Notes: generated by a model from the letters alone, not told the origin. Counted from the stretch's first letter, positions 44,612 through 53,816 are shown. The stretch: 64,000 nucleotides of DNA from Nonomuraea soli (GCF_013761175.1 NZ_JACDUR010000010.1:62001-126000), one strand, 5' to 3'. Program-made: numbers and translations.

Positions 44612-46456
44612 GTGACGGGGCGTGCTGTGTCTGAATACCGGGGAGATGTGGATGACGGGGTCGATGTCAGTGTGGTCATCCCCGCCCACGACTGCCGGGC
44701 GTACCTGGACCGAAGCCTGACCTCGGCCCTCGTCCAGCGGGTCAAGAAGGAGATCGTCGTCGTCGACGACGGGTCCACCGACGGCACGGCCGAACTGCTG
44801 GACCTGTACGCGACCTACCACAGGGGCGTGGTCAAGGTCGTGCACCAGGAGCACTCGGGCAGTCCGGGAGGACCGCGCAACGTCGGGCTGCGTCACGCCA
44901 CCGGCCGCTACGTCTTCTTCTGCGACGCCGACGACTACCTCGGCGACGAGGCACTGGAGCGCATGGTCGCGATGGCCGACCGCAACGGCTCCGACATCGT
45001 GCTGGGCAAGGTCGTGGGGCACGGCCGCCGCGCCCCCGCCTCGATGTTCCGCCGCAACGCCGAGCGGGTGAGCCTGCTCGACAGCTCGGTCTACAACAGT
45101 CTGAGCTGCTACAAGCTCTTCCGTCGTGACCTGATCGAGCGCCACGACATCCGCTTCGACGAGAAGCTGCTGGTCGGCGAGGACATGCTGTTCACCGTCC
45201 ACGCCTACTGCCACGCCGAGACGATCTCGGTGGTCGCCGACTACGACTGCTACCACCTGATGGCCAGGCCCGACGGCACCAGCATCATGCAGCGTGAGGG
45301 CAGCCGCGACCCGATCGCCTGGCTCGCCATGGTCCGCGGCCCGATCGAGCTCATGGCCGCGCACGTGCCGCCGGGGCCGCTGCGCGACCACCTGTTGAGG
45401 CGGCACTTCAAGCTCGACGCCTTCGCCCAGCTCGGCGAGGCCTTCCTGGCCGCGGGCGAGGTGCGGCGCAAGGACATCGCGGCCGAGGTGGCGGCGTTGT
45501 GCGACGAGTGGCTCACGCCGGGCGTGCGCGCGATGCTCGGCTCCACCGACGCCCAGCGCCTGGCCTCGCTCGGCGACATCGAGCGGCTGGTGCGGCTGGC
45601 CGACATCGAGGCGGCCACCGTGCACCGCCGGCTGACCGGTGTGCGCTGGGAGGGCGAGCGCCTGGTCGTCACGGGTACGGCCGCGCTGGGCGGTGCGTGC
45701 AGCGGAGCCGAGCACGACGGGGTCGCCCTGGTGCTGCGTGCGCGCAACGAGCCCGCGGTGGAGCTGGTGCTGCCGGCCGAGCACGACGGCGATGGCCGCT
45801 TCGTGGCCAGGATCAACCCCGCGGAGCTGCCCTCGGGCGTGTGGGACATCAACGTCGCCGTGGAGCTGGAAGGTGTGCTCAGGCAGGCCCGCCTCGGCGC
45901 GCTGCGCGAGCGTGACCTGATCTGCCCGACGCCCAGGCTGGTCGGCGACGTGGTGACGCTGCCCTACTTCACCAGGGTCGGCGGCAACCTCAGCATCGAC
46001 GTGGGCGGCCACGTGCTCAGCGTGCCGGGCAGCGCCCGGATCACCAGGACCCGCTGGGCCTTCGGCCACCGGCTGGTGCTCGACGGCCAGATCACCGTCA
46101 CCGGCGCGGCCCCGGCGGCCTCGGCCGTGCGCGGGCTGGTGTGGCGCGAGCGCAGCAGCGGCACCGAGCGGGTCGATCGGGTGACCGGCCTGCCGGGTGG
46201 CGGCTTCGCGGCGCGGCCGGCCATCGGGCGGCTGGCGCCCGGCACCTGGGACGCCTACCTCGAACTGGAGCTGGGCGGCCCGCCCGCGCGCTTCCGCATC
46301 GAGACGGTGCCGCAGCACGTCGCGCGGCCGCGACGGTGGTGGCACGGTGCCGTGCTGCGCAGCGTCAGACCCTACGCGACCTCGGGGAAGGGCCGGCTGA
46401 GCACGGTCGTGCGCGCGCTCACGCCCCGCACGATCATCAGGCGGATTCTGGCCTAA
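44612..46456 (+). CDS. Family 2 glycosyltransferase with C-terminal accessory domain
   Basis: The N-terminal 330 residues are a GT2 (GT-A) domain: SVVIPAHDCRAYLDRSLTSA, EIVVVDDGSTDGTAELLD, FFCDADDYLGDEALERMVAM and the DXD-type acid pair, then CYKLFRRDLIERHDI and a catalytic region with GEDMLFTVHAYCHA. The remaining 280 residues are a beta-rich tail resembling the additional domain of TarS-like poly(ribitol phosphate) glycosyltransferases. The acceptor is thus likely a wall polymer, which is inference. Start options are GTG 44612 or GTG 44627; I keep the first. It is separated from the divergent coiled-coil gene by 210 bases in which I see no other feature. Confidence 0.8.
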   Translation: MTGRAVSEYRGDVDDGVDVSVVIPAHDCRAYLDRSLTSALVQRVKKEIVVVDDGSTDGTAELLDLYATYHRGVVKVVHQEHSGSPGGPRNVGLRHATGRYVFFCDADDYLGDEALERMVAMADRNGSDIVLGKVVGHGRRAPASMFRRNAERVSLLDSSVYNSLSCYKLFRRDLIERHDIRFDEKLLVGEDMLFTVHAYCHAETISVVADYDCYHLMARPDGTSIMQREGSRDPIAWLAMVRGPIELMAAHVPPGPLRDHLLRRHFKLDAFAQLGEAFLAAGEVRRKDIAAEVAALCDEWLTPGVRAMLGSTDAQRLASLGDIERLVRLADIEAATVHRRLTGVRWEGERLVVTGTAALGGACSGAEHDGVALVLRARNEPAVELVLPAEHDGDGRFVARINPAELPSGVWDINVAVELEGVLRQARLGALRERDLICPTPRLVGDVVTLPYFTRVGGNLSIDVGGHVLSVPGSARITRTRWAFGHRLVLDGQITVTGAAPAASAVRGLVWRERSSGTERVDRVTGLPGGGFAARPAIGRLAPGTWDAYLELELGGPPARFRIETVPQHVARPRRWWHGAVLRSVRPYATSGKGRLSTVVRALTPRTIIRRILA

Positions 46457-46479
46457 TTGCCATCCATTTGCAGGTGCAA
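46457..46479 (+). promoter_or_regulatory. Nur-box-like element overlapping the nikM promoter
   Basis: TTGCCA, five bases, then TTGCAG matches the Nur consensus of Streptomyces (TTGCAA-N5-TTGCAA) at five of six positions in each half. It overlaps the palindrome TTGCAGGTGCAA (46468-46479). A TTGCAG -35 with 16-bp spacing to TAATGT at 46490-46495 makes a plausible promoter, so binding would repress. Confidence 0.5.
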
Positions 46480-46527
46480 GACGATGTCCTAATGTAAGGG
46501 AGTCAATCCCGTCATGGAGGCATGGTC

Positions 46528-47523
46528 GTGCACGTACCCGATGGTTTCTTCAACGCGGCCGTATCCGTTTCCGCCGGTGTGGTGGCCGCCGCGGGAGTGG
46601 CGGTCTGCCTGCGGGGCGCCAAGCGCGAGCTCGACGACCGGACCGCGCCCATGGCGGGCCTGGTGGCCGCGTTCGTCTTCGCCGTGCAGATGCTCAACTT
46701 CCCCGTCGCCGCCGGGACCAGCGGCCACCTGCTCGGCGGCGCGCTGGCCGCGATACTCGTCGGCCCCTATACCGGCGTGCTCTGCATAGCCGTGGTGCTG
46801 CTGGTCCAGGGGCTGTTCTTCGCCGACGGCGGGCTCACCGCCCTGGGTGTCAACATCACCCTGATGGGCCTGGTCACCGTCCTGGTCGGCTGGGCCGTCT
46901 TCCGCGTCGTCACGAAGGTCGCCCGTGGCAAGAGCGCGGTCGCCGTGGCCGCCTTCCTCGCGGCCCTGCTGTCCGTGCCCGCCTCCGCGCTGGCCTTCAC
47001 CCTGCTGTTCTGGGTCGGCGGCACGGCCCCGATCGACATCGCCGCCGTCGCCGGGGCCATGGGCGGCGTGCACCTGCTGATCGGCATCGGCGAGGGCCTG
47101 ATCACCGCGACCACCGTCGGCGCCGTCCTGGCCGTCCGCCCCGACCTGGTGTACGGCTACCGCGGCATGGCGCCGGCGCTGATCGTCAACGGGCAGCCGG
47201 TCGCCCCCGCCGCCGCCCAGCCGGTCAAGGGCGGAGCGGGCCCCTTCCTGCTCGCCGGGCTCGGCGTCACCGCGATCCTGGCCAGCGTGGTCTCCTACTT
47301 CGCCTCCTCCAGCCCCGACGGGCTCGAGTCCGTCGCCGAGGAGAAGGGCTTCATCGGCCAGGCGGGCGACCATTCGCTCGGCGCATGGGGCCTGGCGGAG
47401 TACGGCGAGGCCAACGGCGTGCCGCTGTGGATCGTGGGCCTCGTCGGCGTGGGCATCACGCTGCTCGTCGCCGGTGCGATCGGTTACGCGGTGCGCCGCA
47501 AGAAGAGCGCGGTCGAGGCCTGA
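46528..47523 (+). CDS. nikM: Nickel/cobalt ECF transporter substrate-binding protein NikM-NikN fusion
   Basis: The 331-residue membrane protein fuses a CbiM/NikM S-component to a C-terminal PDGLE segment (SSPDGLESVAEEKGF), like NikMN. The best start is the GTG at 46528: GGAGG lies 7 bases before it, and the product begins MHVPDGFF, with His2 and His67 (SGH67LLGG), which with the free N-terminus form the metal site in NikM. The alternative ATG at 46522 (MVVHVPDG) would displace His2 and has only one base to GGAGG. It imports Ni2+ or Co2+ with the following two genes. The Nur-box-like promoter favours nickel. Confidence 0.88.
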   Translation: MHVPDGFFNAAVSVSAGVVAAAGVAVCLRGAKRELDDRTAPMAGLVAAFVFAVQMLNFPVAAGTSGHLLGGALAAILVGPYTGVLCIAVVLLVQGLFFADGGLTALGVNITLMGLVTVLVGWAVFRVVTKVARGKSAVAVAAFLAALLSVPASALAFTLLFWVGGTAPIDIAAVAGAMGGVHLLIGIGEGLITATTVGAVLAVRPDLVYGYRGMAPALIVNGQPVAPAAAQPVKGGAGPFLLAGLGVTAILASVVSYFASSSPDGLESVAEEKGFIGQAGDHSLGAWGLAEYGEANGVPLWIVGLVGVGITLLVAGAIGYAVRRKKSAVEA

Positions 47524-47525
47524 CG

Positions 47526-48284
47526 ATGGGCGCGGGTCACCGTCACCAGCTGTACCGGCCCGGCACGACGCCGGTGCACCGGCTGCCGGCGCAGTGCAAA
47601 CTGCTGGCCGTCTTCGCCTTCGCGATCGTGGTGGTGGCCACGCCCCGTGAGGCCTTCTGGGCGTTCGGGCTCTACGCCGTGATGCTCGCCGCGACGGCCG
47701 CGGCCGCCAGGGTGCCCTTCTCGTTCGTGGCCAGGCGCATGGTGATCGAGATCCCGTTCGTGCTCTTCGCCGTCTTCATCCCGATCATCGGGCTGGGGGA
47801 GCGGGTGACGGTGCTCGGCCTCTCGCTCAGCGCCGAAGCGCTCTGGGCGGCCTGGAACATCCTGGCCAAGGCCACCCTGGGCGTGATCGCCTCGATCCTG
47901 CTGGCCGCCACCACCGAGCCGCGCATGATCCTGCTCGGCGCGCAGCGGCTGCGGCTGCCCTCGCTGCTGGTGCAGATCGCCATGTTCATGCTGCGCTACA
48001 TGGACGTGATCATGGACGAGATGCGGCGCATGAGGGTCGCCCGCGAGTCGCGCGGCTTCGAGGCGCGCAACCTCCGGCACATCCCGGTGATCGCCCGCTC
48101 GGCCGGAGCCCTGTTCATCCGCTCCTACGAGCGGGGGGAGCGGGTGCACCTGGCCATGCTCTCCAGGGGATACTCGGGGAGCATGCCGATCGTCCACGAC
48201 ATGTCGGCATCCGCGCGGCAGTGGCTCACCGCCGGGGCGCTGCCGCTGACCGCCCTCGCCGTGATGGGGATGAGCCTGCTGTGA
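47526..48284 (+). CDS. nikQ: ECF transporter transmembrane T-component CbiQ/NikQ
   Basis: The 252-residue protein is a typical T-component with five membrane helices (CKLLAVFAFAIVVVATPREA first) and two arginine motifs that couple to the ATPase (RESRGFEAR and the later RGYSG-containing segment). The start ATG at 47526 is separated from the nikM stop by two bases. The SRGFEARN and LMLRYMDVIMDEMRRMRVA sequences are family-typical. It works with the downstream ATPase as the energising module. Confidence 0.9.
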   Translation: MGAGHRHQLYRPGTTPVHRLPAQCKLLAVFAFAIVVVATPREAFWAFGLYAVMLAATAAAARVPFSFVARRMVIEIPFVLFAVFIPIIGLGERVTVLGLSLSAEALWAAWNILAKATLGVIASILLAATTEPRMILLGAQRLRLPSLLVQIAMFMLRYMDVIMDEMRRMRVARESRGFEARNLRHIPVIARSAGALFIRSYERGERVHLAMLSRGYSGSMPIVHDMSASARQWLTAGALPLTALAVMGMSLL

Positions 48285-49033
48285 AGTCGCTCGAAGTCAG
48301 CCAGCTCGCCTACGCCTACCCCGACGGGACCCAGGCGCTGTTCGGCGTCGACCTGTCGATCGGCAGGGGCGAGCGGGTGGCCCTGCTCGGGCCCAACGGC
48401 GCCGGAAAGACGACGCTGGTGATGCACCTCAACGGCATCCTCACCCCCGGCCACGGCACGGTCCACGTCGCGGGCGTGCCCGTCGTCCGCGACCGTCTCA
48501 AGGAGGTACGGCAGCGCGTCGGCCTCGTCTTCCAGGACCCCGACGACCAGCTGTTCATGCCCACGGTCCGCGACGACGTCGCCTTCGGCCCCGCCAACAT
48601 GGGTGTGCGCGGCGAGGAGCTGGAACGCGTGGTCAAGGAGGCGCTCGACCGCGTCGGCATGCTGGAGGCCATCGACCGCCCGCCGCACCACCTGTCCTTC
48701 GGCCAGCGCAGGCGGGTGGCGGTGGCGACGGTGCTGGCGATGGAGCCGGAGATCCTGGTGCTCGACGAGCCGTCGTCCAACCTCGACCCGGCGGCGCGGC
48801 GGGAGCTGGCCGAGATCCTGCGCTCACTGGAGGTGACCGTGCTGATGGTCACCCACGACCTGCCGTACGCGCTGGAGCTGTGCGAGCGCTCCCTCATCCT
48901 GTCGGGCGGGGTGATCGCGGCCGACGGGCCCACGCGCGAGCTGCTGGCCGACGACGGCCTGCTGGCAGCCCACCGGCTGGAGCTGCCCTACGGCTTCGCT
49001 ATTCCGGCTCCACCGGCTGGGGGACGTGGATGA
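48281..49033 (+). CDS. nikO: ECF transporter ATPase CbiO/NikO
   Basis: The 250-residue ATPase has Walker A GPNGAGKTTLV, the Q-loop FQDPDDQLF, signature LSFGQRRRVAVATVLA and Walker B ILVLDEPSSNLDP. The LSFGQRRR signature is characteristic of CbiO-type ECF ATPases. It is coupled to nikQ by a GTGA overlap. Its 3' end overlaps the convergent potassium channel gene by 35 bases. Confidence 0.92.
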   Translation: MKSLEVSQLAYAYPDGTQALFGVDLSIGRGERVALLGPNGAGKTTLVMHLNGILTPGHGTVHVAGVPVVRDRLKEVRQRVGLVFQDPDDQLFMPTVRDDVAFGPANMGVRGEELERVVKEALDRVGMLEAIDRPPHHLSFGQRRRVAVATVLAMEPEILVLDEPSSNLDPAARRELAEILRSLEVTVLMVTHDLPYALELCERSLILSGGVIAADGPTRELLADDGLLAAHRLELPYGFAIPAPPAGGRG

Positions 49034-50009
49034 CGACCAGCCGGTCGGAGGCCTCCAGCCGGGAGATCTCCGCGTACGGGTGCACCTGGCCGCCGCGGAC
49101 CACGGCGACGACGATCTCCTCGCACGCGGACGGGGGCTTGCCGACCTCGTCGGGGTGGACGGGGCGCTCGTAGAGGTCAAGGCCCTTGCCGTAGACCAGG
49201 AAGTCCTCGATCAGCGCGCTGACCGCGGGACTCTGCGTGGCGACGCCGAGCATGCGCCCGGCGGCGTCGGAGGAGGTGATGACGACATCCGCGCCGCTCT
49301 GCCGTACGAGGGGGTCGTTCTCCGCCTCGCGCACCGCCGCCACGATGGTCGCCGAGGGGTTGAGCTGGCGTGCGGTCAGCGTGACCAGGGCGGTGGTGTC
49401 GTCGCGGTGGGTGGCGATGATGATCTCGCGCGCGGTCCTGGCCCCGGCCCGGGAGAGCACCTCGCTGCGGGTGGCGTCGCCGGTGACCCCGGCGAAGCCG
49501 TCGTCGTTGGCCTCCTCGACCACGTCGGGGCGGGGGTCGACGACGACGATCGACTCCTTGTTCCGCTCGTTCTCGAGCAGGGTGCGCGAGGCGGCGCGGC
49601 CCTTGGTGCCGTAACCGATGATCAGGGTGTGGTCGCGCAACCTGGACCTCCAGCGACGCGTCAGGATCTGGTCGCGGGTGCGCTGGGTCAGCACTTCCAG
49701 CGTGGTTCCCACGAGGATGACGAGGAAGACGATCCGCAGCGGGGTGATCGCCACGATGTTCACCAGGCGGGCGAAGGGTGTCACCGGGGTGATGTCGCCG
49801 TAGCCGGTGGTCGAGACGGTCACGGTGGCGTAGTAGAGGGCGTCGAGCAGGCTGACCGTGCCGTCGTGGTTGTCGGTGTAACCATCCAGATCCACCGCTA
49901 CCAGGAGGAACACCGCGCCGAGCGCGGCGGCCGCGTACGCCACGCGTCGCATGACCGCTCTCAACGGGCTCACCGCGATATGCGGGAGCCGTACCCCGGC
50001 GTCCTCCAT
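48999..50009 (-). CDS. Potassium channel with C-terminal TrkA-N/RCK domain
   Basis: The 336-residue protein has two membrane helices in the first 110 residues with the pore selectivity filter TVSTTGYGDITP between them, the Ion_trans_2 pattern. Residues 115-260 form an NAD-binding TrkA-N domain (LIIGYGTKGRAASRTLL, the VVDPRPDVVEEAN and ATRSEVLSRAGART loops), and a TrkA-C-like part follows. It probably conducts K+ under control of ligand at the RCK domain. The ATG at 50009 is used; the long upstream frame is non-coding. Confidence 0.85.
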   Translation of the reverse strand: MEDAGVRLPHIAVSPLRAVMRRVAYAAAALGAVFLLVAVDLDGYTDNHDGTVSLLDALYYATVTVSTTGYGDITPVTPFARLVNIVAITPLRIVFLVILVGTTLEVLTQRTRDQILTRRWRSRLRDHTLIIGYGTKGRAASRTLLENERNKESIVVVDPRPDVVEEANDDGFAGVTGDATRSEVLSRAGARTAREIIIATHRDDTTALVTLTARQLNPSATIVAAVREAENDPLVRQSGADVVITSSDAAGRMLGVATQSPAVSALIEDFLVYGKGLDLYERPVHPDEVGKPPSACEEIVVAVVRGGQVHPYAEISRLEASDRLVVIHVPQPVEPE

Positions 50010-50082
50010 GTCCGTGATCGTAGTTTGTCGGGCCCCTGTACCTGGGGATGTCGAAGTACAGTGGCTCATCGAGGAGGAACGG

Positions 50083-50421
50083 ATGAAGCTACACCTGAAG
50101 CGGCAGGCGATGGGGGATGCCGTCGTAGTGGCCGTCGAGGGGGAGCTTGACCTGTTCACCGCGCCCTTCCTCCGTGACGAGGTGCGCGACGCGATCAAGC
50201 AGGACGGCGCGCGGCTGGTGCTCGACCTGCAACAACTGTCGTTCATGGACTCCAGCGGGCTGTCGGTGCTCATCGAGGCCTGGCGGCTGGCGACGGGCGA
50301 GGGCGGCGGTGTGTCGCTGGCCGCGCCCCAGGCGCCGGTGGCCAGGATCCTGCGGACCACCGGCCTCGACAGGCGCATCAAGGTCTATGCCGATGTGGAC
50401 AGCGCCGTGGGTGAGATTTAA
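50083..50421 (+). CDS. STAS-domain anti-anti-sigma factor
   Basis: The 112-residue protein fits the SpoIIAA-like family: MKLHLKRQAMGDAVVVAVEG, DARLVLDLQQLSFMDSSGLS with the regulatory Ser in DSSGL, and a C-terminal helix pair. The DSSG motif is the phosphorylation site by a cognate anti-sigma kinase. The ATG at 50083 follows GAGGAGGAAC. No kinase or sigma gene is beside it, so the partner is elsewhere. Confidence 0.87.
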   Translation: MKLHLKRQAMGDAVVVAVEGELDLFTAPFLRDEVRDAIKQDGARLVLDLQQLSFMDSSGLSVLIEAWRLATGEGGGVSLAAPQAPVARILRTTGLDRRIKVYADVDSAVGEI

Positions 50422-50469
50422 CCCACCCTGAGTAGAACTTCATTCGGTTCAGGCGTTAAGGTCCGTGTC

Positions 50470-51243
50470 ATGGACGTGAATGGTGCAGCAGCAATCATCT
50501 CCGGCGGTGCGAGCGGCCTGGGCGAGGCCACGGCCCGCGAACTCGCCGCGCACGGCGCGACCGTCGTCATCGCCGACCTGAACGAGGAGCGGGGCAAGGC
50601 GATCGCCGACGAGCTCGGCGGGGTGTTCGTCCGGACCGACGTGTCCGACGAGGAGCAGGTGCAGGCGGCCGTCGACGCGGCCGTCGCGACGGGCAAGCCG
50701 CTGCGCGTCGTGGTCAACAGCGCCGGCATCGGCTGGGCCGAGCGCACGCTGAACCGCGAAGGCCAGCCGCACGACCTGGGCCGCTACAAGAAGGTCATCG
50801 AGGTCAACCTGGTCGGCACCTTCAACCTCATGCGCATCGCGGCGGCGGCCATCGCCAAGACCGAGCCGGCCTCGGAAGACGGTCACCGCGGCGTGGTCAT
50901 CAACACCGCCTCCGTGGCGGCGCTCGAAGGCCAGACCGGTCAGATCGCCTACTCCGCCTCCAAGGGCGGCATCGTGGGCATGACCGTCCCGGCAGCGCGT
51001 GACCTGGCCGCGATCGGCGTCCGCGTCAACACCATCTGCCCGGGCATCATCGACACCCCGATCTACGGCTTCAACCCCAACGCCGACGAGTTCAAGGCCA
51101 AGCTGATCGCGCCGATCGTCTTCCCCAAGCGCATGGGTCAGGCCTCGGAGTTCGCCCACCTGGTGCGCATGCTCGTCGAGAACGACTACATGAACGCCGA
51201 GGTCGTCCGCTTCGACGGCGGCATCCGCTTCCAGCCCAAGTAG
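50470..51243 (+). CDS. SDR-family dehydrogenase (3-hydroxyacyl-CoA-type)
   Basis: The 257-residue SDR has GGASGLGEATARELA, NSAGIGW, the catalytic Ser in NTASVAALEG and YSASK, then VNTICPGIIDTPIYG. The pattern is close to type II 3-hydroxyacyl-CoA dehydrogenases (HSD17B10-like). The following enoyl-CoA hydratase fits a beta-oxidation-like operon. The ATG at 50470 and the next gene 9 bases after its stop support co-transcription. Confidence 0.85.
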   Translation: MDVNGAAAIISGGASGLGEATARELAAHGATVVIADLNEERGKAIADELGGVFVRTDVSDEEQVQAAVDAAVATGKPLRVVVNSAGIGWAERTLNREGQPHDLGRYKKVIEVNLVGTFNLMRIAAAAIAKTEPASEDGHRGVVINTASVAALEGQTGQIAYSASKGGIVGMTVPAARDLAAIGVRVNTICPGIIDTPIYGFNPNADEFKAKLIAPIVFPKRMGQASEFAHLVRMLVENDYMNAEVVRFDGGIRFQPK

Positions 51244-51252
51244 GGGGTCCGC

Positions 51253-52017
51253 GTGTCTGACGAAGTGCTCGTCGAGGTCGCCGACGGCGTCGCCGTCATC
51301 ACCATCAACCGCCCCCAGGCGCGCAACGCCGTCAACGGCGCCGTGGCCAGGGGCATCGCCGCGGCGCTCGACGAACTCGACGCGCGCGCCGACGTGTCGG
51401 CCTACGTGCTGACCGGCGCGGGCGGCTACTTCTCCGCCGGAATGGACCTGAAGGGCTTCCTGACCGGCGACTTCCCGCACGTCGAGGGCCGCGGCTTCGG
51501 TGGCATCACCGAGCGGCCCCCGGCCAAGCCGCTCGTCGCGGCGGTCGAGGGCTACGCCCTGGCGGGCGGGTTCGAGCTGGTGCTCTCGTGCGACATCGTG
51601 GTGGCCTCGTCCGAGGCGAAGTTCGGGCTGCCGGAGCCCAAGCGCGGCCTGGTCGCGGGCGCGGGCGGCATCATGAGGCTGCCGCATCGCATCCCGTACC
51701 ACGTCGCCATGGAGATCGCCCTGACCGGCGATCACTACCCGGCGGCGAGGCTGTACGAGCTGGGCCTGGTCAACCAGATCACCGAGCCGGGGCAGGCGCT
51801 CACCGGAGCCGTCGAGCTGGCACGCAAGATCGCGGCGAACGCCCCGCTCGCGCTCGCGGCGACCAAGAAGGTCGTCATCGAGTCGCAGGACTGGGCGCTC
51901 GACGAGATGTTCAAGAAGCAGGGCGCGATCATCAACCCGGTGTTCGGGTCGAAGGACGCGATGGAGGGCGCCGCGGCCTTCGCCGAGAAGCGCGCGCCCG
52001 TCTGGAAGGGCGAGTAA
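51253..52017 (+). CDS. Enoyl-CoA hydratase/isomerase (crotonase)
   Basis: The 254-residue crotonase has the oxyanion-hole and acid/base segments: GGYFSAGMDLKGF, GYALAGGFELVLSCDIVVAS with the first catalytic Glu, and AKFGLPEPKRGLVAGAGG with the second. Both catalytic acids are present, so hydratase activity is plausible. The GTG at 51253 is 9 bases after the SDR stop. The substrate is an enoyl-CoA of unknown chain length. Confidence 0.88.
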   Translation: MSDEVLVEVADGVAVITINRPQARNAVNGAVARGIAAALDELDARADVSAYVLTGAGGYFSAGMDLKGFLTGDFPHVEGRGFGGITERPPAKPLVAAVEGYALAGGFELVLSCDIVVASSEAKFGLPEPKRGLVAGAGGIMRLPHRIPYHVAMEIALTGDHYPAARLYELGLVNQITEPGQALTGAVELARKIAANAPLALAATKKVVIESQDWALDEMFKKQGAIINPVFGSKDAMEGAAAFAEKRAPVWKGE

Positions 52018-52073
52018 CGATGGACTTACGCCCTCTTGGGTAATCTGGGAGACAGGATCCCCCGGGAGGGCGT

Positions 52074-52697
52074 ATGGCCAGTTACTCCACCCCGCCAAAG
52101 GGCTGGCGGGCGGTGCTGTCGGGAGCGCTTGGAGCCGGACTCATCCTGCTCGGCATGCTCGCCGTCATGTGGGTGCTCGAGGGCTACGACTACCTGGTCG
52201 ACGGCGCTCTCGACTATTACGGCATCACGGGCTGGGACCCCAACGGCCTGGTGGGCATCCTGTTCGCCCCGTTCCTGCACGGCGGCTTCGGCCACCTGAT
52301 GGCCAACTCGCTGCCGTTCCTGATCCTCGGCTTCTTCACCGCGATCCGCGGCCTCGGGAAGTTCTTCTGGGCGACCGCGATCATCATCCTGGTCGGCGGC
52401 CTCGGCACCTGGATCAGCTCGCCGGGCGTCACCGCGATCGGGGCCAGCGGGCTGATCTTCGGCTACTTCGGCTACATCCTGGCCCGCGGCCTGTTCGACC
52501 GCAGCCTCGTCGACATCCTCATCGCGCTCGGCGTCGGCGCCGCCTACTACTCCATGCTCGCGGGAGTCCTGCCCAACCAGCCGGGCATCTCCTGGCAGGG
52601 CCACCTGTTCGGCTTCCTCAGCGGCATCGTCGCCGCCTGGGTGCTACGCCGCAAGCGCTCCGCGGTGACGCCGCCGCCCGCCTACCCGGCGATCTGA
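52074..52697 (+). CDS. Rhomboid-family intramembrane serine protease
   Basis: The 207-residue protein has six membrane helices, with the GASGLIFG motif (catalytic Ser near residue 124) in helix four and His177 in WQGHLFGFLSGI in helix six, the rhomboid dyad. The conserved HGGFGHLMAN pattern lies near residues 63-72. It should cut membrane protein helices at the periplasmic side. Its last 54 bases overlap the convergent flavin oxidoreductase gene. Confidence 0.9.
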   Translation: MASYSTPPKGWRAVLSGALGAGLILLGMLAVMWVLEGYDYLVDGALDYYGITGWDPNGLVGILFAPFLHGGFGHLMANSLPFLILGFFTAIRGLGKFFWATAIIILVGGLGTWISSPGVTAIGASGLIFGYFGYILARGLFDRSLVDILIALGVGAAYYSMLAGVLPNQPGISWQGHLFGFLSGIVAAWVLRRKRSAVTPPPAYPAI

Positions 52698-53759
52698 CCT
52701 CCAGAACCTCCTGGCCAGCAAGGGGAAGAACAGTCTCTCCGCGACACCCGGCCGATGTCTGGCCAGGTGCAGGGTGAGGTCGTACATCCGGCTCAGTCCT
52801 CGGTCGCGCTCGCGGTGGTGGGCGGCGAAGTCGCCGGAGGCCACGGCCAGGCTCAGCAGCTCGGCGTTCCGCAGCGCGTTGGTCATGCCCTGCGCCGTGA
52901 TCGAGTCCATGACCACGCCAGCGTCACCCACGAGCGCCCACCCGGGCCCGTACGGCACGCGGAACCTGTTGGGCTGGTCGGGGGTGGCGCGCAGCCGCTC
53001 GGCCCGCCGGGCGGAACGCACCCGCTCGCCGAGCTCGCCGAACCCGTCGAGCAGCCCGAGAAAGGTGCCGTCGGGATCGGCGCGGTAGGCCACGAATCCG
53101 TCCAGCGGCGCCGAGACGTAGACCATGGTCAGCCCGTCGTTGGTCGGAAACACCGCAGCGGCGGCTCCGTCCCGCTGATACATCTCACCCGCGCCCACCG
53201 GCAGCCCGCCGACGTAGGTGTAGGCCGCGAACGCCCGCGACGGCCGTTCCCGGTAGACCCCGGCCCGTACGGCACGCGCCACGATCGAGTGCTTGCCGTC
53301 GGCGCCGACGACCAGGGGCGCGTCCGCGGAGAACCCGCCGCCGCGCCGGGCACGTCCCGCGACTCCGCGCACCCTGCCCTCGCTCCACACCAGCTCCTCG
53401 ACGGTGACGTGCTCGCGCACCTCCGCGCCCGCCTCGGCGGCGGCACGCACGAGCATCGCGTCGAGCAGGGTGCGGCGGGGGCTGAACATCGCGCGCGGCA
53501 GCTCGGCGTCGACGACGTGCCTGCCGTGGTGCAGGCGCAGGTGGGTGGTGGCGGGGGTGCCGGCGGCGACGAGCTCGCCGAGCAGTCCCCAACGCTCCAG
53601 AACGGCCGCTCCGGCCGGCTGGAGCTGATGGGAGGACAAGGTGTCGGATCCGATGGCGGAGCGCTCCAGGAGCAGAACACGGAGCCCCTGGCGGGCCAGC
53701 AGGAGCGCGGTCGCGGCTCCCGCCACCCGCGCGCCCACGATGATCGCGTCGAAGGTCAT
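52644..53759 (-). CDS. FAD-dependent oxidoreductase (geranylgeranyl-reductase-like)
   Basis: The 371-residue flavoprotein opens with the FAD fingerprint DAIIVGARVAGAATALLLAR, followed by ERSAIGSDTLSSHQLQ, an RRTLLDAML active-site motif, and the second FAD motif WALVGDAGVVMDSITAQGM near residue 280. The family includes geranylgeranyl reductases and related halogenase-like monooxygenases. The substrate is unknown. It is divergent from an ArsR-type regulator, which may control it. Its stop lies inside the rhomboid gene (54-base overlap). Confidence 0.82.
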   Translation of the reverse strand: MTFDAIIVGARVAGAATALLLARQGLRVLLLERSAIGSDTLSSHQLQPAGAAVLERWGLLGELVAAGTPATTHLRLHHGRHVVDAELPRAMFSPRRTLLDAMLVRAAAEAGAEVREHVTVEELVWSEGRVRGVAGRARRGGGFSADAPLVVGADGKHSIVARAVRAGVYRERPSRAFAAYTYVGGLPVGAGEMYQRDGAAAAVFPTNDGLTMVYVSAPLDGFVAYRADPDGTFLGLLDGFGELGERVRSARRAERLRATPDQPNRFRVPYGPGWALVGDAGVVMDSITAQGMTNALRNAELLSLAVASGDFAAHHRERDRGLSRMYDLTLHLARHRPGVAERLFFPLLARRFWRSDRRVGGRRRHRGALAA

Positions 53760-53816
53760 GCGCCAAGCCTCGGACGCAGGCCTCCGAACGGCGCAGCATT
53801 CGATCTACAGTGAATC

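Noticed and set aside
46457..46527. Cobalamin riboswitch upstream of the nickel/cobalt transporter
   Set aside because: Only 71 bases separate the glycosyltransferase stop from the start, too short for the roughly 200-base aptamer, and no B12-box is seen.
50010..50082. Sigma-B-type promoter upstream of the STAS gene
   Set aside because: A GTTT...GGGATG arrangement exists, but the 18-base spacer is too long and the -10 deviates from the consensus.
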